The notes under the pieces: generated by a model
What the model was told of the DNA's origin: nothing
The model's input: the letters and a program-made list of their open reading frames with translations, nothing else
The model's database searches: none
Shown here: positions 44,257 through 54,219 of the stretch, one piece after another
Layout: each line of letters begins with the position of its first letter
Position numbering within the stretch: position 1 is the stretch's first letter
Program-made: the position numbers and the translations under genes
Source of the DNA: Trueperella abortisuis
Lineage (GTDB): Bacteria > Actinomycetota > Actinomycetes > Actinomycetales > Actinomycetaceae
Direction of reading: 5' to 3'
Length of the DNA: 64,000 bases
Assembly (NCBI RefSeq): GCF_030811095.1
Contig: NZ_JAUSQL010000001.1
Span: forward strand, 2,232,001-2,296,000

Positions 44257-44954
44257 GGGTTCACCTCCAGGGAGCCGCCGGGCGCGCCGGCGTCGTCGCG
44301 CGGCTCACCCGTGGCCGGCGCGTAGGGGACGGGCAGGCGCCCGTAGCGGCGCGTGGGCCCAGGGACGTAACCGGCGTCGACGAGCTCGTCGTGCGAGGCA
44401 AATGCCCGCAGGATCCGCTCCTCCAGCTCGAGCACGGTACGGTGGACGCCCTCCACGCCACCGGCGAGCTCAGTGTCGAAGACGTGGACGTACAAGGTGC
44501 CCGTCACCCGGTGCGCCTCGACGACGACCGAGCCCGGCACCAGCGCCGTCATGCCGGCGATCGTGGCGAGGTAGACGTCCGAGTGGGAGCGCAGGTGGAC
44601 GCGGATGATCGCGGCACGGGGATGCTTGCCGCGCAGAATAAAACTGGCGATCTGCGCGGAGGAGATGACGATGTCGAGGAGGAAACGCAACGCCAGCACG
44701 ACCACGGCCCTCGGGCGGGAGCGCCCGTCGAACGGCGTGTAGGGGAAGGGCGCCACGGTGGTGATCGCGAGCGCCACGATGAGGCCGGCCAGCACGTTGC
44801 CGGCCGAGAACTCGCCCCACAGCAACACCCACACCGCCGTCAGCCAGGCGAGCATGCCGACCGAGGCGTGCGGGAAGCGGCCCGGGCGGCGGGTGGCGCG
44901 GTAGATGGCGCGCGCGGAACGGGTCCGGTGGGAACGAGTGGGTGTGCTAGCCAC
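44253..44954 (-). CDS. mnhE: Mrp antiporter subunit E
   Basis: From GTG 44954 (VASTPTRSHRTRSARAIYR), preceded by AAGGAGGCGGCC and overlapping the end of mnhD, the protein has 233 residues. After a basic N-terminus come hydrophobic segments and the MrpE core DIVISSAQIASFILRG and TALVPGSVVVEAHRVTGTLYVHVFD. A longer open frame upstream lies inside mnhD and is not used. Confidence 0.9.
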   Translation of the reverse strand: MASTPTRSHRTRSARAIYRATRRPGRFPHASVGMLAWLTAVWVLLWGEFSAGNVLAGLIVALAITTVAPFPYTPFDGRSRPRAVVVLALRFLLDIVISSAQIASFILRGKHPRAAIIRVHLRSHSDVYLATIAGMTALVPGSVVVEAHRVTGTLYVHVFDTELAGGVEGVHRTVLELEERILRAFASHDELVDAGYVPGPTRRYGRLPVPYAPATGEPRDDAGAPGGSLEVNP

Positions 44955-46566
44955 GGCCGCCTCCTTCCGCCGGCGCGCTCCGGCCGGGCGTGGGCACGGA
45001 AACGCCGGGGCTGGGCACGCTTTCGCCCGGCCTCGCCTCGCCCGGCACTTTCGACTCCCCGCTGCCGCGCCCGTCCTCGGGCAGGACGGCAACGATGTAG
45101 GGCGAGCGGGACCGAAGCTCGAGGGCCGCACCCTCCGTGAACTGGTAGATAGGCCCCGCGAAGAACGAGATGACCAGGGAGAACGCCACGAGCGCGCCGG
45201 AAGCCGCCGTCATCCCCCAGGGGATCGGCTTGGCCGAGAGCGGCTCGGGCGCCGTCTGCCAGAAGGCCATGTTCCACGCGCGCGAGACGGCGTACAGCGT
45301 CAGCAAGGAGCAGATGATGCCGGTGGCGATCAGTGCCCAGTCGATGAGCGAGCCGCGGTCCACCGAAGCCTGGATCAGCCCGACCTTGCCGAAGAAGCCC
45401 GACCCCGGCGGGATGCCTGCCAAGTTCAGGGCCGGCACGATGTAGAGCGCCGCGATGAGGGGCGAGACCTTGGCCAGGGAGCCAAGCCGAATGAGCGAGG
45501 TGGTACCGCCGCGTCGTTCGACAAGTCCCACCACGAGGAAGAGCGCGGTCTGGACGGTGATGTGGTGGACGGCGTAGTAGATGGTGGCGCCCAGCCCGTG
45601 CACCGAATACAGCGAAATACCCCAGATCATGAAGCCGATGTGGGATACGAGGGTGAAGGACAGCAGACGCTTGATGTCCTGCTGGGCCACCGCGCCGAGG
45701 ATCCCCATGAGCATCGTCATGATCGCAACGACGCCGATCACCACCGTCAGCCGGTTGTAGGGGAAGAGTAGCGTCTGGGTGCGGATAATCGCATAAACAC
45801 CCACCTTTGTCAGCAGGCCGGCGAACACGGCGGTGACGGGCGCGGGGGCGGTCGGGTAGGAGTCGGGCAACCAGGCCGACAGCGGGAAGACGGCGGCCTT
45901 GATGCCGAAGCCGACCAGTAGCATCACCTGGATCGCGATCCGAACGCCAGGGTCGATCTCGGGCAGTCGCAGCGCCAACTGGGCGAGGTTGACCGTGCCC
46001 GCCGCCGCGTACGTCATCGCGATCGCGATGAGGAAGACCACCGACGAAATCAGCGAAACCACCACGTAGACCGTGCCCGAGCGAATGCGGTCGCGGGTGC
46101 CGCCGAGGGTGATGAGCACAAACGACGCGGTCAGCAACAGCTCGAATCCCACGTAAATGTTGAACAGATCCCCGCTGAGGAAGGCGTTGGACACGCCGGC
46201 CGACAGCAGGAGGAAGGCGGGGTGGTAGACGGCGATCGGGGCGGCGTCGTCGCCGTCGGCGGCGCCCTGCGCCAGCGAGTAGAGCAGAACCGTGAGCGTG
46301 ACGGTGACCGAGGTGAAAAGCATGATGGCGCTCAGCCGGTCAGCGACGAGCGAGATGCCGACCGGGGCTGCCCAGTTCGCGACGTCGAGCACGATCGGGC
46401 CCGAGGCCGACATGACGAGCAGCGTGCCCGCCACCAGCCACACCACCGCTAGGATGCCGGCGGAGAGGAAGCCCTGCAGGCGGCGCACCGAGGCGAAGGC
46501 CAGCGACAGGCCCGCGCCGAACAACGGTAGCGCCACGGGCAGAGCGACAAGGAAATCCCAGCTCAT
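44947..46566 (-). CDS. mnhD: Mrp antiporter subunit D
   Basis: This is an NADH-dehydrogenase-like (NuoN/NuoM) proton-channel subunit. The 539-residue protein has about fourteen helices and the conserved FELLLTASFVLITLGG, LVGFGIKAAVFPLSAWLPDSYPTAPAPVTAVFAGLLTKVG (conserved lysines) and KRLLSFTLVSHIGFM. A proline- and glycine-rich cytoplasmic tail is additional. It overlaps both neighbours. Confidence 0.95.
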   Translation of the reverse strand: MSWDFLVALPVALPLFGAGLSLAFASVRRLQGFLSAGILAVVWLVAGTLLVMSASGPIVLDVANWAAPVGISLVADRLSAIMLFTSVTVTLTVLLYSLAQGAADGDDAAPIAVYHPAFLLLSAGVSNAFLSGDLFNIYVGFELLLTASFVLITLGGTRDRIRSGTVYVVVSLISSVVFLIAIAMTYAAAGTVNLAQLALRLPEIDPGVRIAIQVMLLVGFGIKAAVFPLSAWLPDSYPTAPAPVTAVFAGLLTKVGVYAIIRTQTLLFPYNRLTVVIGVVAIMTMLMGILGAVAQQDIKRLLSFTLVSHIGFMIWGISLYSVHGLGATIYYAVHHITVQTALFLVVGLVERRGGTTSLIRLGSLAKVSPLIAALYIVPALNLAGIPPGSGFFGKVGLIQASVDRGSLIDWALIATGIICSLLTLYAVSRAWNMAFWQTAPEPLSAKPIPWGMTAASGALVAFSLVISFFAGPIYQFTEGAALELRSRSPYIVAVLPEDGRGSGESKVPGEARPGESVPSPGVSVPTPGRSAPAEGGGRG

Positions 46567-47114
46567 GCGTCCCTCCCCTCCGGATTGGCGGCGTGCGGCT
46601 CAGCACGCATCGGGTCACCGGCGGATCCCGCGTCGAGGGCGGCCGCGGGCGCGGCGTCGTCGGGCGAGTCCGGTTCATCGTCGGTCTCGTCGCGGATGTC
46701 GGGGGCGTCGTCCTCGAGGTCGGCCGGCTTATCGGTGCGGGCCTCGAACTTGGCCTCCTCGGTGCGGTTAGCGATACGTCGATCCTCGAGATCATCCTGA
46801 ACCTCGTCCGAGGCGTTGAGCTGCCAGGAGCGGTAGGCGAGCGCGAGGAGGAAACCGGTCAGAGCCAGCGAGATGACGATTGCGGTGAGCATCATCGCCT
46901 GGACGAGCGGGTCGGCCATGTCCTCTTGGGCGGCCTCCCCCACCATCGGCGGCGCGCCGGAGGGGCCGCCTGCGATGAGCATGAGGATGTTGACACCGTT
47001 AGTCAGCACCGCCAACCCGAGCACGATCCGCGAAAGGGAGCGTTCGAGCACCAGGTAGACGCCGACGGCGACGAGCACGCCGGAGACGATCGCTAGCGCA
47101 AGCGAGAAACTCAT
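46563..47114 (-). CDS. mnhC: Mrp antiporter subunit C
   Basis: The 183-residue protein has a NuoK-like core of three helices (VLVAVGVYLVLERSLSRIVLGLAVLTNGVNILMLIAGG, DPLVQAMMLTAIVISLALTGFLLALAYRSW). This is followed by about 70 residues of acidic, disordered tail (DDLEDRR...DDEPDSPDDAAP), which most MrpC proteins lack. It overlaps mnhA and mnhD. Confidence 0.93.
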   Translation of the reverse strand: MSFSLALAIVSGVLVAVGVYLVLERSLSRIVLGLAVLTNGVNILMLIAGGPSGAPPMVGEAAQEDMADPLVQAMMLTAIVISLALTGFLLALAYRSWQLNASDEVQDDLEDRRIANRTEEAKFEARTDKPADLEDDAPDIRDETDDEPDSPDDAAPAAALDAGSAGDPMRAEPHAANPEGRDA

Positions 47115-50100
47115 GGTCTCTCCTCCCGTCCGGTCAGGGCCGTGGAGGTGGTGGCCGGGTCGGAGGCAATCGTGGTCAGGCCCGTGGTGTCGATGTCGAA
47201 CTCACTCTCAGGTGTGTGGTGTGCGGGCGACGCCGGGGCGCCAGACCCAGCTCCAGCCGCCCCGCCTTCGCTGGCCGCCGCGGGCACAACCGGCGCAACT
47301 GGCGCCCCCGCGGGGATCGCTTCGGGCGCCACGTGGGGGACGCCGTCGTAGGAACGGGCCTGCTCGGCGTCGGAGGTGTCACGGCGCGCATCGGTGGAGG
47401 GGCGAATCTCGTAGTGCGGCTCGTCGGCCGCCTCGACCTCGCCGTGCCGGTCGATCTCGGCGCCAAGCGAACGCAAGACGTCGAGCACGAGGCCGATAAC
47501 CACCAGATAGACACCAATGTCGAAGAAGATGGCGGTGGCGATCTTGACGTCCCCGAAGCCCCACAAGACCAACTCGATCTTCGCGGACTGCAGGATCTTG
47601 CCGCCGAGCGCCACCGGAACCAGCGCCGCCACGCCCGCGGTGGCCAGACCGGCGCCCATGAGGTGGCCAGGGTGGAGCGGGATCGCGGCGCCCAGTTCGT
47701 AGCGCCCACCCGCCACGTAGCGCACCACCAGCGCGATTCCCGCGAGCAACCCGCCCGCGAAACCGCCGCCGGGAGCGTTATGACCGGCGAAAAGGAAGAA
47801 GACGGACACGGCAAGGATCGTGTGGAACACCAGACGGGTGCCCACCTCGAGGATCACCGAGCGGTGCCCGAACGGCACCTGATCCGTGCCCACGAGCCAG
47901 CGCCGGTTGCGCCCAGGGGCCACCACCGACGACTCGATGGTGCGCGCCCGGGTGCGACGCCAGGTCGGCCCGGCGGCGTCGTGCGCGGGGGCGATAAGCT
48001 GGCCGGCCACGTTCACCCGGGGCGCCTGCAGGTTGCGGAAGCGGTCGATGCGTCCGCCACGGTCGCGGATAAAGAGCAGGGAGGAGATGCCGATCGCGCA
48101 GGCCACCACCACGGCGATCTCACCGAAGGTGTCCCACGCGCGAATATCCACCAGCGTCACGTTGACGATGTTCTTGCCGTACCCATACGTGTAGGCCTCG
48201 TCGTGGAAGTTCACCGAGATCGGGGTGTGAATGCGGGCGCCTGCGGCGATCACGCCGAGCACCACCGTCATCACGCCGAACAGGCAGGCCACCGTGATCC
48301 GCCAAACGCGCGAGAAGCGCAACGGCCGGCGCGAGAAGTAGGGGGGAAGGCGGCGCAGGACAAGGATGAAGACGACGAGCGACATCGTCTCCACCAACAC
48401 CTGCGTCAACGCCAGGTCCGGCGCGCCGTAAAGCTCGTACAGCAGCGCGACGCCGTATCCCGAGGCACCCAGGAGGAGCACAGCCTTCATGCGGTGGCGC
48501 GCCGTGGCGCCGAGGAGCGCCGCCGCGACCGTCACGACGCCGACCACGGCCTGGGCCACCGAATCGTAGGGGCGCATGCCCACGCTCCCCTGCCAGTTGC
48601 CGAATGTGAAAGCCGCCAGCACCGCGACAGCGGTGAAGGTGAAGATCGTGGACAGGTACGCCGGCAGTGAGCCACGCTGGGTGAGGGCAGTGACGGTGCC
48701 CGAAAGATCCTCAAGCCCCGAGATGATCCTATGGTAGGTTCGGCCAGCGGAGACGGGGAACTCGTGGGCGCGAAGGACGGGCTCGAGCGTGGCGCGGGCC
48801 ACGAAGAGAACGACGCCCGCAGCGAGAATCACGACCGTGACCAGGAACGGCGCCCCGATCCCCGGCCAGGACGCGAGATGCCCAGACTCGCCCGGAAGGG
48901 CACGGACGTAGGGCTGGAAAACGGCGTCGAGAAGATGACCGGCAAGCCCGAAGACGAGGCTCCCGAGCGAGAGCACCACCACCGGGGCGGTCAGCAGAGC
49001 CGAGCGACGCTTGACGGGCGTGTGAACACCTGGCTTGTCGAGAAACGCGCCCCACCAGAAGCGCAACGTGTAGGCGACCGTGAAGATCGAGCCGGCACCG
49101 ATAGCGAGCCAGGTGAGGGTGTCGAGCGCGTCGCCGCCGATGAGCGCGTGAAGAGCGGCCTCCTTCGCCACGAAGCCGGCAAAGCCGGGTACGCCCGCCA
49201 TCGACAGGCCGGCAAGCGCGGCGGCCCCCGCCGTCACCGGCATCTGACGCCCGACGCCGGAAAGCTCGCGCAGGTCACGAGTACCAGTGGCCCAATCCAC
49301 CTGACCGACCGCGAGGAAGAGCGTGGACTTGAACATCGCGTGGGCCACCAGCATACCCAGGCCCGCCAGCAGCATCGCCGGAGTGCCGTAACCAACCATG
49401 AGAAGGATCAGGCCCAGCTGGGAGACAGTGCCGAAAGCGAGAACGAGCTTGAGGTCGTACTGCTTAAGCGCGCGATAGCCACCCAAGAGCAGGGTGCCAA
49501 TCCCGCCGACGAGGATCATGTAGCGCCAAGCGGCGATGTCCGCAAAGCCGGGGGCGAGGCGAGCCACGAGGTAGACGCCGGCCTTCACCATCGCGGCGGC
49601 GTGCAGGTAGGCCGAGGTCGGAGTGGGGGCCGCCATCGCCGCCGGGAGCCAGAAATGGAAGGGAATGATCGCCGACTTCGCCATCGCGCCCACCAGCACC
49701 AACGCCACCGCCGTGGCAATCACAACGTGCGGGGTGGACTCCGCACCAATCGGGGCGACGCCGAGAGTGCCGCTACTCGCCGAGGCCACCAGCTCCGAGA
49801 TCACATAGGACCCGCCCGGGATGTTGCCCAACGTAATGAGGCCCGCGAGCATGGCCAAGCCGCCCGCCGTCGTGACCATGAAAGCCTGCATCGCCGCGCG
49901 GCGGGATGCCTGCTTATCGTAGTTAAAGCCAATGAGGAGGAAGGAAAAGACCGAGGTCAGCTCCCAAAAAAGGTACAGCGCGAGCGTGTTGTCTGTCGTG
50001 ACGAGGCCGAGCATCGCGCCAGCGAAGGCCACGAAAACCCCCGCGAAGCGCCCCATGCCGTGCGCGGAGGCGGAGAAGTAGCGCGCACAGTAGAACAGGA

Positions 50101-50365
50101 CCGCCGTCCCCACGCCCGTCACGATCAGCGACATCACCCACGACAGGTAGTCAAGCCGGAAGGTCAGCTCCAGGCTGACCTGCGGCACCCAAGCGTAGCT
50201 CTCCCACGGAAAGTCGCCGCGCATCACCGCCGGGCCCTGCGCAACGAGGTAGATGAAGGACAGCGCGGGGATCACCGACAGGAACACGTAGCCGTGCCGG
50301 CCCACCCGCATGATCGCGGGCGCCGCAAGGGCACCTGTCGCGAAAGCGGCCAACAAAATCAGCAT
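47111..50365 (-). CDS. mnhA: Mrp antiporter subunit A with fused B-type domain
   Basis: The 1084-residue protein joins a NuoL-like part (residues about 1-560: FYCARYFSASAHGMGRFAGVF, LTSVFSFLLIGFNYDK, KSAIIPFHFWLPAAMAAPTPTSAYLHAAAMVKAGVYL) to a MrpA C-terminal region. It then adds a MrpB-like domain (about 830-960: VGTRLVFHTILAVSVFFLFAGHNAPGGGFAGGLLAG). A separate mnhB is absent, so this fused form gives the full ACDEFG complex. The last 100 residues are disordered. It heads the operon, behind a promoter at 50414-50442. Confidence 0.95.
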   Translation of the reverse strand: MLILLAAFATGALAAPAIMRVGRHGYVFLSVIPALSFIYLVAQGPAVMRGDFPWESYAWVPQVSLELTFRLDYLSWVMSLIVTGVGTAVLFYCARYFSASAHGMGRFAGVFVAFAGAMLGLVTTDNTLALYLFWELTSVFSFLLIGFNYDKQASRRAAMQAFMVTTAGGLAMLAGLITLGNIPGGSYVISELVASASSGTLGVAPIGAESTPHVVIATAVALVLVGAMAKSAIIPFHFWLPAAMAAPTPTSAYLHAAAMVKAGVYLVARLAPGFADIAAWRYMILVGGIGTLLLGGYRALKQYDLKLVLAFGTVSQLGLILLMVGYGTPAMLLAGLGMLVAHAMFKSTLFLAVGQVDWATGTRDLRELSGVGRQMPVTAGAAALAGLSMAGVPGFAGFVAKEAALHALIGGDALDTLTWLAIGAGSIFTVAYTLRFWWGAFLDKPGVHTPVKRRSALLTAPVVVLSLGSLVFGLAGHLLDAVFQPYVRALPGESGHLASWPGIGAPFLVTVVILAAGVVLFVARATLEPVLRAHEFPVSAGRTYHRIISGLEDLSGTVTALTQRGSLPAYLSTIFTFTAVAVLAAFTFGNWQGSVGMRPYDSVAQAVVGVVTVAAALLGATARHRMKAVLLLGASGYGVALLYELYGAPDLALTQVLVETMSLVVFILVLRRLPPYFSRRPLRFSRVWRITVACLFGVMTVVLGVIAAGARIHTPISVNFHDEAYTYGYGKNIVNVTLVDIRAWDTFGEIAVVVACAIGISSLLFIRDRGGRIDRFRNLQAPRVNVAGQLIAPAHDAAGPTWRRTRARTIESSVVAPGRNRRWLVGTDQVPFGHRSVILEVGTRLVFHTILAVSVFFLFAGHNAPGGGFAGGLLAGIALVVRYVAGGRYELGAAIPLHPGHLMGAGLATAGVAALVPVALGGKILQSAKIELVLWGFGDVKIATAIFFDIGVYLVVIGLVLDVLRSLGAEIDRHGEVEAADEPHYEIRPSTDARRDTSDAEQARSYDGVPHVAPEAIPAGAPVAPVVPAAASEGGAAGAGSGAPASPAHHTPESEFDIDTTGLTTIASDPATTSTALTGREERP

Positions 50366-50413
50366 GCGTCTCCCTGTGCCCTGGCAACGAACAGACCTAT
50401 TACTCCCCTAATT

Positions 50414-50442
50414 ATTCTAGTGAAAATATCAGGGGTTGTCGC
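50414..50442 (-). promoter_or_regulatory. Promoter of the Mrp operon
   Basis: On the minus strand GCGACA (50442-50437) precedes TAGAAT (50419-50414) by 17 bases, about 50 bases before the mnhA start, in an AT-rich patch. Confidence 0.5.
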
Positions 50443-50517
50443 GGTACACCGCCGATACCATAGCAGGCTGCCCAAGGCGCCGGCCGGCTAGCCCGGTGAC
50501 CTGCCAACGGCTAGGCG

Positions 50518-51108
50518 TTAGAAATGGTGGTCCGATACGTCAATCCTGTGGAAATTCAGCTCCGAGCGCGACGCCGTCGGGCCGCGCTGACCCTGGTAGC
50601 GCGAACCGTTCGCCCCCTGACCGTAGGGGGCCTGCGCCGCCGAGGACAGTTGGAAGAAGCAGAACTGCCCCACCTTCATCCCCGGCAGCAACATGATCGG
50701 CATCGTGGCAGTGTTCGACAGCTCGAGCGTCACGTGGCCGGAGAAACCCGGGTCAATGAACCCCGCCGTCGAATGCGTCAGCAAACCGAGCCGACCCAAA
50801 CTGGACTTACCCTCGAGCCGGGCGGCGACGTCGTCGGCGAGCGTGATCTGCTCATACGTCGAGCCGAGCACGAACTCCCCCGGATGGAGGACGAGGCTGC
50901 CGTCCGCCGGGACTTCGACCAGGCGCGTGAGCTCCGGTTGCGCCTGGGAGGGGTCAATCATGGGGTACTTGTGGTTGTCGAAGAGGCGGAAGAAGCGGTC
51001 AAGGTGAATATCCACCGACGACGGCTGCACCATCTCGGGATCCCACGGATCAATGGCGATTCGTCCGTCCGCTACATACGCCCGGATGTCACGATCAGAA
51101 AGAAGCAT
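50518..51108 (-). CDS. dcd: dCTP deaminase (dUMP-forming type)
   Basis: The enzyme supplies dUMP for thymidylate synthesis. The 196-residue trimeric-dUTPase-fold protein has [65 protein letters not shown] and the C-terminal [13 protein letters not shown]. The [21 protein letters not shown] segment follows the actinobacterial/archaeal bifunctional form rather than the Escherichia coli form. It is preceded by its own gap and lies head to head with tRNA-Gly. Confidence 0.95.
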   Translation of the reverse strand: MLLSDRDIRAYVADGRIAIDPWDPEMVQPSSVDIHLDRFFRLFDNHKYPMIDPSQAQPELTRLVEVPADGSLVLHPGEFVLGSTYEQITLADDVAARLEGKSSLGRLGLLTHSTAGFIDPGFSGHVTLELSNTATMPIMLLPGMKVGQFCFFQLSSAAQAPYGQGANGSRYQGQRGPTASRSELNFHRIDVSDHHF

Positions 51109-51297
51109 GGCCCCATTCTTTCACGACGCGCGGGGGCGGGCGTCCTATTCCAGCAACTGGCTCGGGCCGGGCGGGTTCCGTTGGCTCCGGCCGGGCCGAT
51201 CGCGCGACGCGGCGGCCTGTCGGCGCGCCGCTCCCGCCAGCTCGGGCCGGACCGATTGGCGTCTGCGGCGCCGGGTCGATAAGATGGTGACACCCAT

Positions 51298-51371
51298 GCG
51301 GGCGTAGTTCATCGGTAGAATGGCAGCTTCCCAAGCTGCAGAGGCGGGTTCGATTCCCGTCGCCCGCTCCA
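51298..51371 (+). tRNA. tRNA-Gly (anticodon CCC)
   Basis: A complete cloverleaf is visible: acceptor GCGGGCG/CGCCCGC, D-arm with TTCATCGGTAGAA, anticodon stem GCAGC-TTCCCAA-GCTGC with CCC in the loop, T-arm GCGGGTTCGATTCCCGT, discriminator U and an encoded CCA. Confidence 0.97.
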
Positions 51372-51373
51372 CT

Positions 51374-51414
51374 AGGACGCTCATTTCGATACAAAATGAG
51401 CGTCCTTTTGTTTT
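51374..51414 (+). terminator. Terminator of tRNA-Gly
   Basis: AGGACGCTCATTT (51374-51386) and AAATGAGCGTCCT (51394-51406) form a 13-bp stem, followed by TTTTGTTTT. The IS1249-like element is inserted exactly after this T-tract. Confidence 0.92.
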
Positions 51415-52751
51415 GGGTTAATAGACAAAAAATGTGTCTTATCCGGGCGTGTCGTTAGTGTCCTGCCCAGCCTTGGTGGATGGTCAGGCCGTCGTCCCAG
51501 GGGGCTTGGGTGTTGATGGCGTTGTCGATGTAGGCTGGCCCGTCGGGCTCAGGTTCGGGTTTGGGCTTGGTGGTGGCGGGGGTGTTGTTGATGAACGTGG
51601 CCAGGGGTTGGGGGTCGATGGAGCGGGTGTAGAGGAAGTAGTCCAGGGCGGTCTTCATGTGCTCTTCGGATAGGCCGCGGTGGGCTCGTAGGTAGGTCTT
51701 CAGCACGGCGTTCGTCCCGCCTTCTAAGGAGTTCGTGGTTGAGGCCAGGGGGCTTGTCGCGCCTGTGGTGGGGTCGAGGTAGGTAAAGAGCACCCCGGCC
51801 TTGACGTAGCCGTCTAAGGCTCTGACCAGGCGCCTGGTGGCGTGGTGGGTATACCACCAGGACTTGTTGTTCTGGGCAAAGCGCGGGATCTGTGAGGGGG
51901 CGACAGTGGCCTTGTAGGTGCGTTCGGCCAGCTAGGTGTCGTAGAGGGTGTGGAAGGCTGCGAGGCCTTTTTGCCAGGCGATGGCTTGGTCGGCGGTGGT
52001 GATCTTGGTCAGGTCCAAGGCCAGTTTGTATAGGGCCTTGTGCTGGTCGGTCTTGGGGCGGGTGGTGGTCAGGGTGCGGATGTTGCGCTGGATGTGGACT
52101 AGGCACCGTTGCAGGCGGCTGGTAGGCCAGCAGGCCTTGATCGCGGCCAGGGCCCCGCGGTCCCCGTCGGTGGTGACCACGGCCGGAGCAGGGATACGCG
52201 ACAGTAAGGCCGTGTAGGCGGCTTTGGATTCTTTGGCGCATAGCTGGTAGGCGATAACACCGTCAGTGGTAGCCGCCACCAAGACGCACCAGCCGTGAGC
52301 GATGTAGGTCCCGTCGATGAAGATCTGGTCATGAACCTCTCCGGTGATGTCCCAGATCGGGCGGGTATCCCAACACCAAGCGTGATCGCGATCCCACGTC
52401 CGAGTAGAGCCGGTTAGGCGACGTTTGGGTTCAGTGTCGGTAATGAATTCAACGAATTCGCGGAACTGTTTTTCGCGTTGCTGGCGCCGATGAGTGCTGG
52501 TGAAGCTGTGGCCACAAGCCGGGCATCTCCAGCGCTGCCGGCCAGCACTCGTTGAGCCGTTCTTCTTCGTGGCGGTCTGACAAATCGGGCAGCGGCGGGC
52601 GTGCGGGTTTGGTCTTCTCACCCCATGCACGTAACCGTGCAGATGTCAACGAAGCAACCACTTTCAGCGTCTCAACCTTAAGAACCCTGACTTTCCCTTA
52701 TTACACCAACGAAAAACTCGATCATAAAACACATTTTTTGTCTATTGACCC
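51415..52751 (-). mobile_element. IS1249-like (IS256-group) insertion sequence
   Basis: The 1337-bp element is bounded by 28-bp inverted repeats differing at two positions (GGGTTAATAGACAAAAAATG... at 51415-51442; its complement at 52724-52751). It is flanked by a perfect 8-bp target duplication TTTGTTTT (51407-51414 and 52752-52759). The duplication length fits the IS256 group. Intact ends and duplication point to a recent insertion, into the T-tract of the tRNA-Gly terminator. Confidence 0.93.
51455..52630 (-). pseudogene. IS1249-type transposase with one in-frame TAG
   Basis: The full frame of 391 codons runs from MHGVRRPNPHARRCPICQTATKKNGS (zinc-ribbon CPIC...CPACGHSF) to IHQGWAGH. It includes the acidic triad region of IS256-type enzymes (IFIDGTYIAHGW, VVTTDGDRGALAAIKACWP, STTNSLEGGTNAVLK). 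A single TAG at 51934-51932, between YDT and LAERTYK, interrupts it, with no frameshift. In view of the intact ends, the stop is young or is read through. Confidence 0.85.
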
Positions 52752-52964
52752 TTTGTTTTGCCCCCGGATGGGTGGCGTTGTTGCTTGTCAGGGGCGGTTT
52801 TCTGGGGAGCAGCCGCCTGCTGGGTGGGCGCAGGGGACGGCAGCTCCGGGTGCTCCCGGTCGCGAATCCGGAGTGAGGAGGCGGATCGAGGTACCTCGAC
52901 CCCGAGGGCGTCAAATGAAGCGTACTGAGTTTTGTTCCTACCTGTTTTTGGGAGGATTAGGAAC

Positions 52965-53285
52965 ATGGCCAAGAGGTATTCACTAGAGTTTAAGGATCGC
53001 GCGGTGCGGATGGTTGCGGATCGTCTAGGCGATGACCCGAGCATGAGGCAGTGGCAGGTGATTTAAAAGATCGCCCCGAAGCTTAGGGTATCGAATGAGT
53101 CATTGCGGCGCTGGTATGACCAGCACCTGATTGATTCGGGTAAGAAAGGCGGAATAACACGTGAAGAACACGAACAGATCAAACGGTTAAAACGCGAGAA
53201 CGCGGAATTACGGCGGGCGAACGAGATTTTGAAACTCGTGTCAGCTTTTTTCGCACGAGAACTCGACCACCCCGGGAGCACATGA
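52965..53285 (+). pseudogene. IS3 OrfA with a premature TAA
   Basis: The frame starts at ATG 52965 (MAKRYSLEFKDRAVRMVADRLGDDP), meets TAA at 53064-53066, then continues unbroken (KIAPKLRVSNESLRRWYDQHLIDSGKKGGITREEHEQIKRLKRENAELRRANEIL) to 53285. It has a helix-turn-helix and a leucine-zipper-like coiled coil. The single stop probably inactivates the frameshifted OrfAB transposase. Confidence 0.85.
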
Positions 53286-54190
53286 TCGCGTTCATTGACG
53301 AATATCGTGATCGTTTCTTAGTCGAGTTCATCTGCCGGATACGGGGCGAGCATACGATTGGCGGGTTTATCACCTCCCGTGGCTACCGGCTAGCTAAAAG
53401 CCGGCCTGCCAGCGCTAGGAGCATACGAGACCGGATCCTAATCGAGGAGCTAAAGAAGATCCATGCTCGCAATTATGGCGTGTATGGGGTACGGAAAATG
53501 TGGCACGCAGCCCGCCGTGCCGGGCGGGATATTGGCCGTGACCAGGTCGCCCGGCTCATGAAAATCGCCGGAATCTGCGGTGTTCGCCGCGGCCGAGTGC
53601 CGGTGACCACCCGGCCAGCACCAGTGCCAGATTCTCGTCCGGATCTAGTTGGCCGGCAGTTCAAGGCCAGCAGACCCAACGAGTTATGGGTCGCTGACAT
53701 CACCTACGTACGCACCTTGTCAGGATTCGTCTACACAGCCTTCGTCACCGACGTCTTTAGCCGCAAGATCGTGGGCTGGGCGACCCGCTCATCCATGACC
53801 ACCGAAGCTCTTCCACTAGAGGCGCTCGAGCAGGCCATCATGGGTGCGAAAGAGGGTCTTGATGGCCTGGTTCATCACGCCGATCACGGCTCGCAATACA
53901 CATCGATTGCTTACAGCGATAAGCTCGCCAACTACGGGATTAAGTCATCAACCGGTTCGGTCGGCGATTCTTACGATAACGCCCTAGCTGAAACAGTCAA
54001 CGGCCTATACAAGAGCGAGTTGATCTACTCCCAGTCCTGGGCATCCCTGACCGAGGTCGAATGGGCTACCTTGAACTGGGTCCACTGGTGGAATACTGAA
54101 CGGCTCCACGAATCACTCGACTACACCACCCCACAGGAGGTCATCACAAGATACAATCAAACCCGGTCAGCCAAACTGACCCCCGTATAA
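53282..54190 (+). CDS. IS3-family transposase OrfB (DDE integrase domain)
   Basis: The 302-residue protein carries an HTH_21 region (KKIHARNYGVYGVRKMWHAARRAG) and the complete DDE catalytic core: WVADITYVRTLSGF (first D), HHADHGSQYTSIAY (second D) and GDSYDNALAETVNGLYKSEL (E). It overlaps orfA by four bases (ATGA). In this family OrfB is normally made as an OrfAB fusion by -1 frameshifting. Confidence 0.93.
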   Translation: MIAFIDEYRDRFLVEFICRIRGEHTIGGFITSRGYRLAKSRPASARSIRDRILIEELKKIHARNYGVYGVRKMWHAARRAGRDIGRDQVARLMKIAGICGVRRGRVPVTTRPAPVPDSRPDLVGRQFKASRPNELWVADITYVRTLSGFVYTAFVTDVFSRKIVGWATRSSMTTEALPLEALEQAIMGAKEGLDGLVHHADHGSQYTSIAYSDKLANYGIKSSTGSVGDSYDNALAETVNGLYKSELIYSQSWASLTEVEWATLNWVHWWNTERLHESLDYTTPQEVITRYNQTRSAKLTPV

Positions 54191-54219
54191 GAAGCGGAAC
54201 AAAACTCAGTACGCTTCAA

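Larger units (their letters stand above)
52916..54218 (+). mobile_element. IS3-family insertion sequence with intact ends
   Basis: The 1303-bp element has perfect 23-bp inverted repeats: TGAAGCGTACTGAGTTTTGT... at 52916-52938, matched by 54196-54218. It has a 3-bp duplication AAA (52913-52915, 54219-54221). Two overlapping genes follow the IS3 orfA/orfB plan. It is a different lineage from the decayed IS3 pieces near 19-21 kb. The 156 bases between it and the IS1249-like element hold no recognisable gene. Confidence 0.92.
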
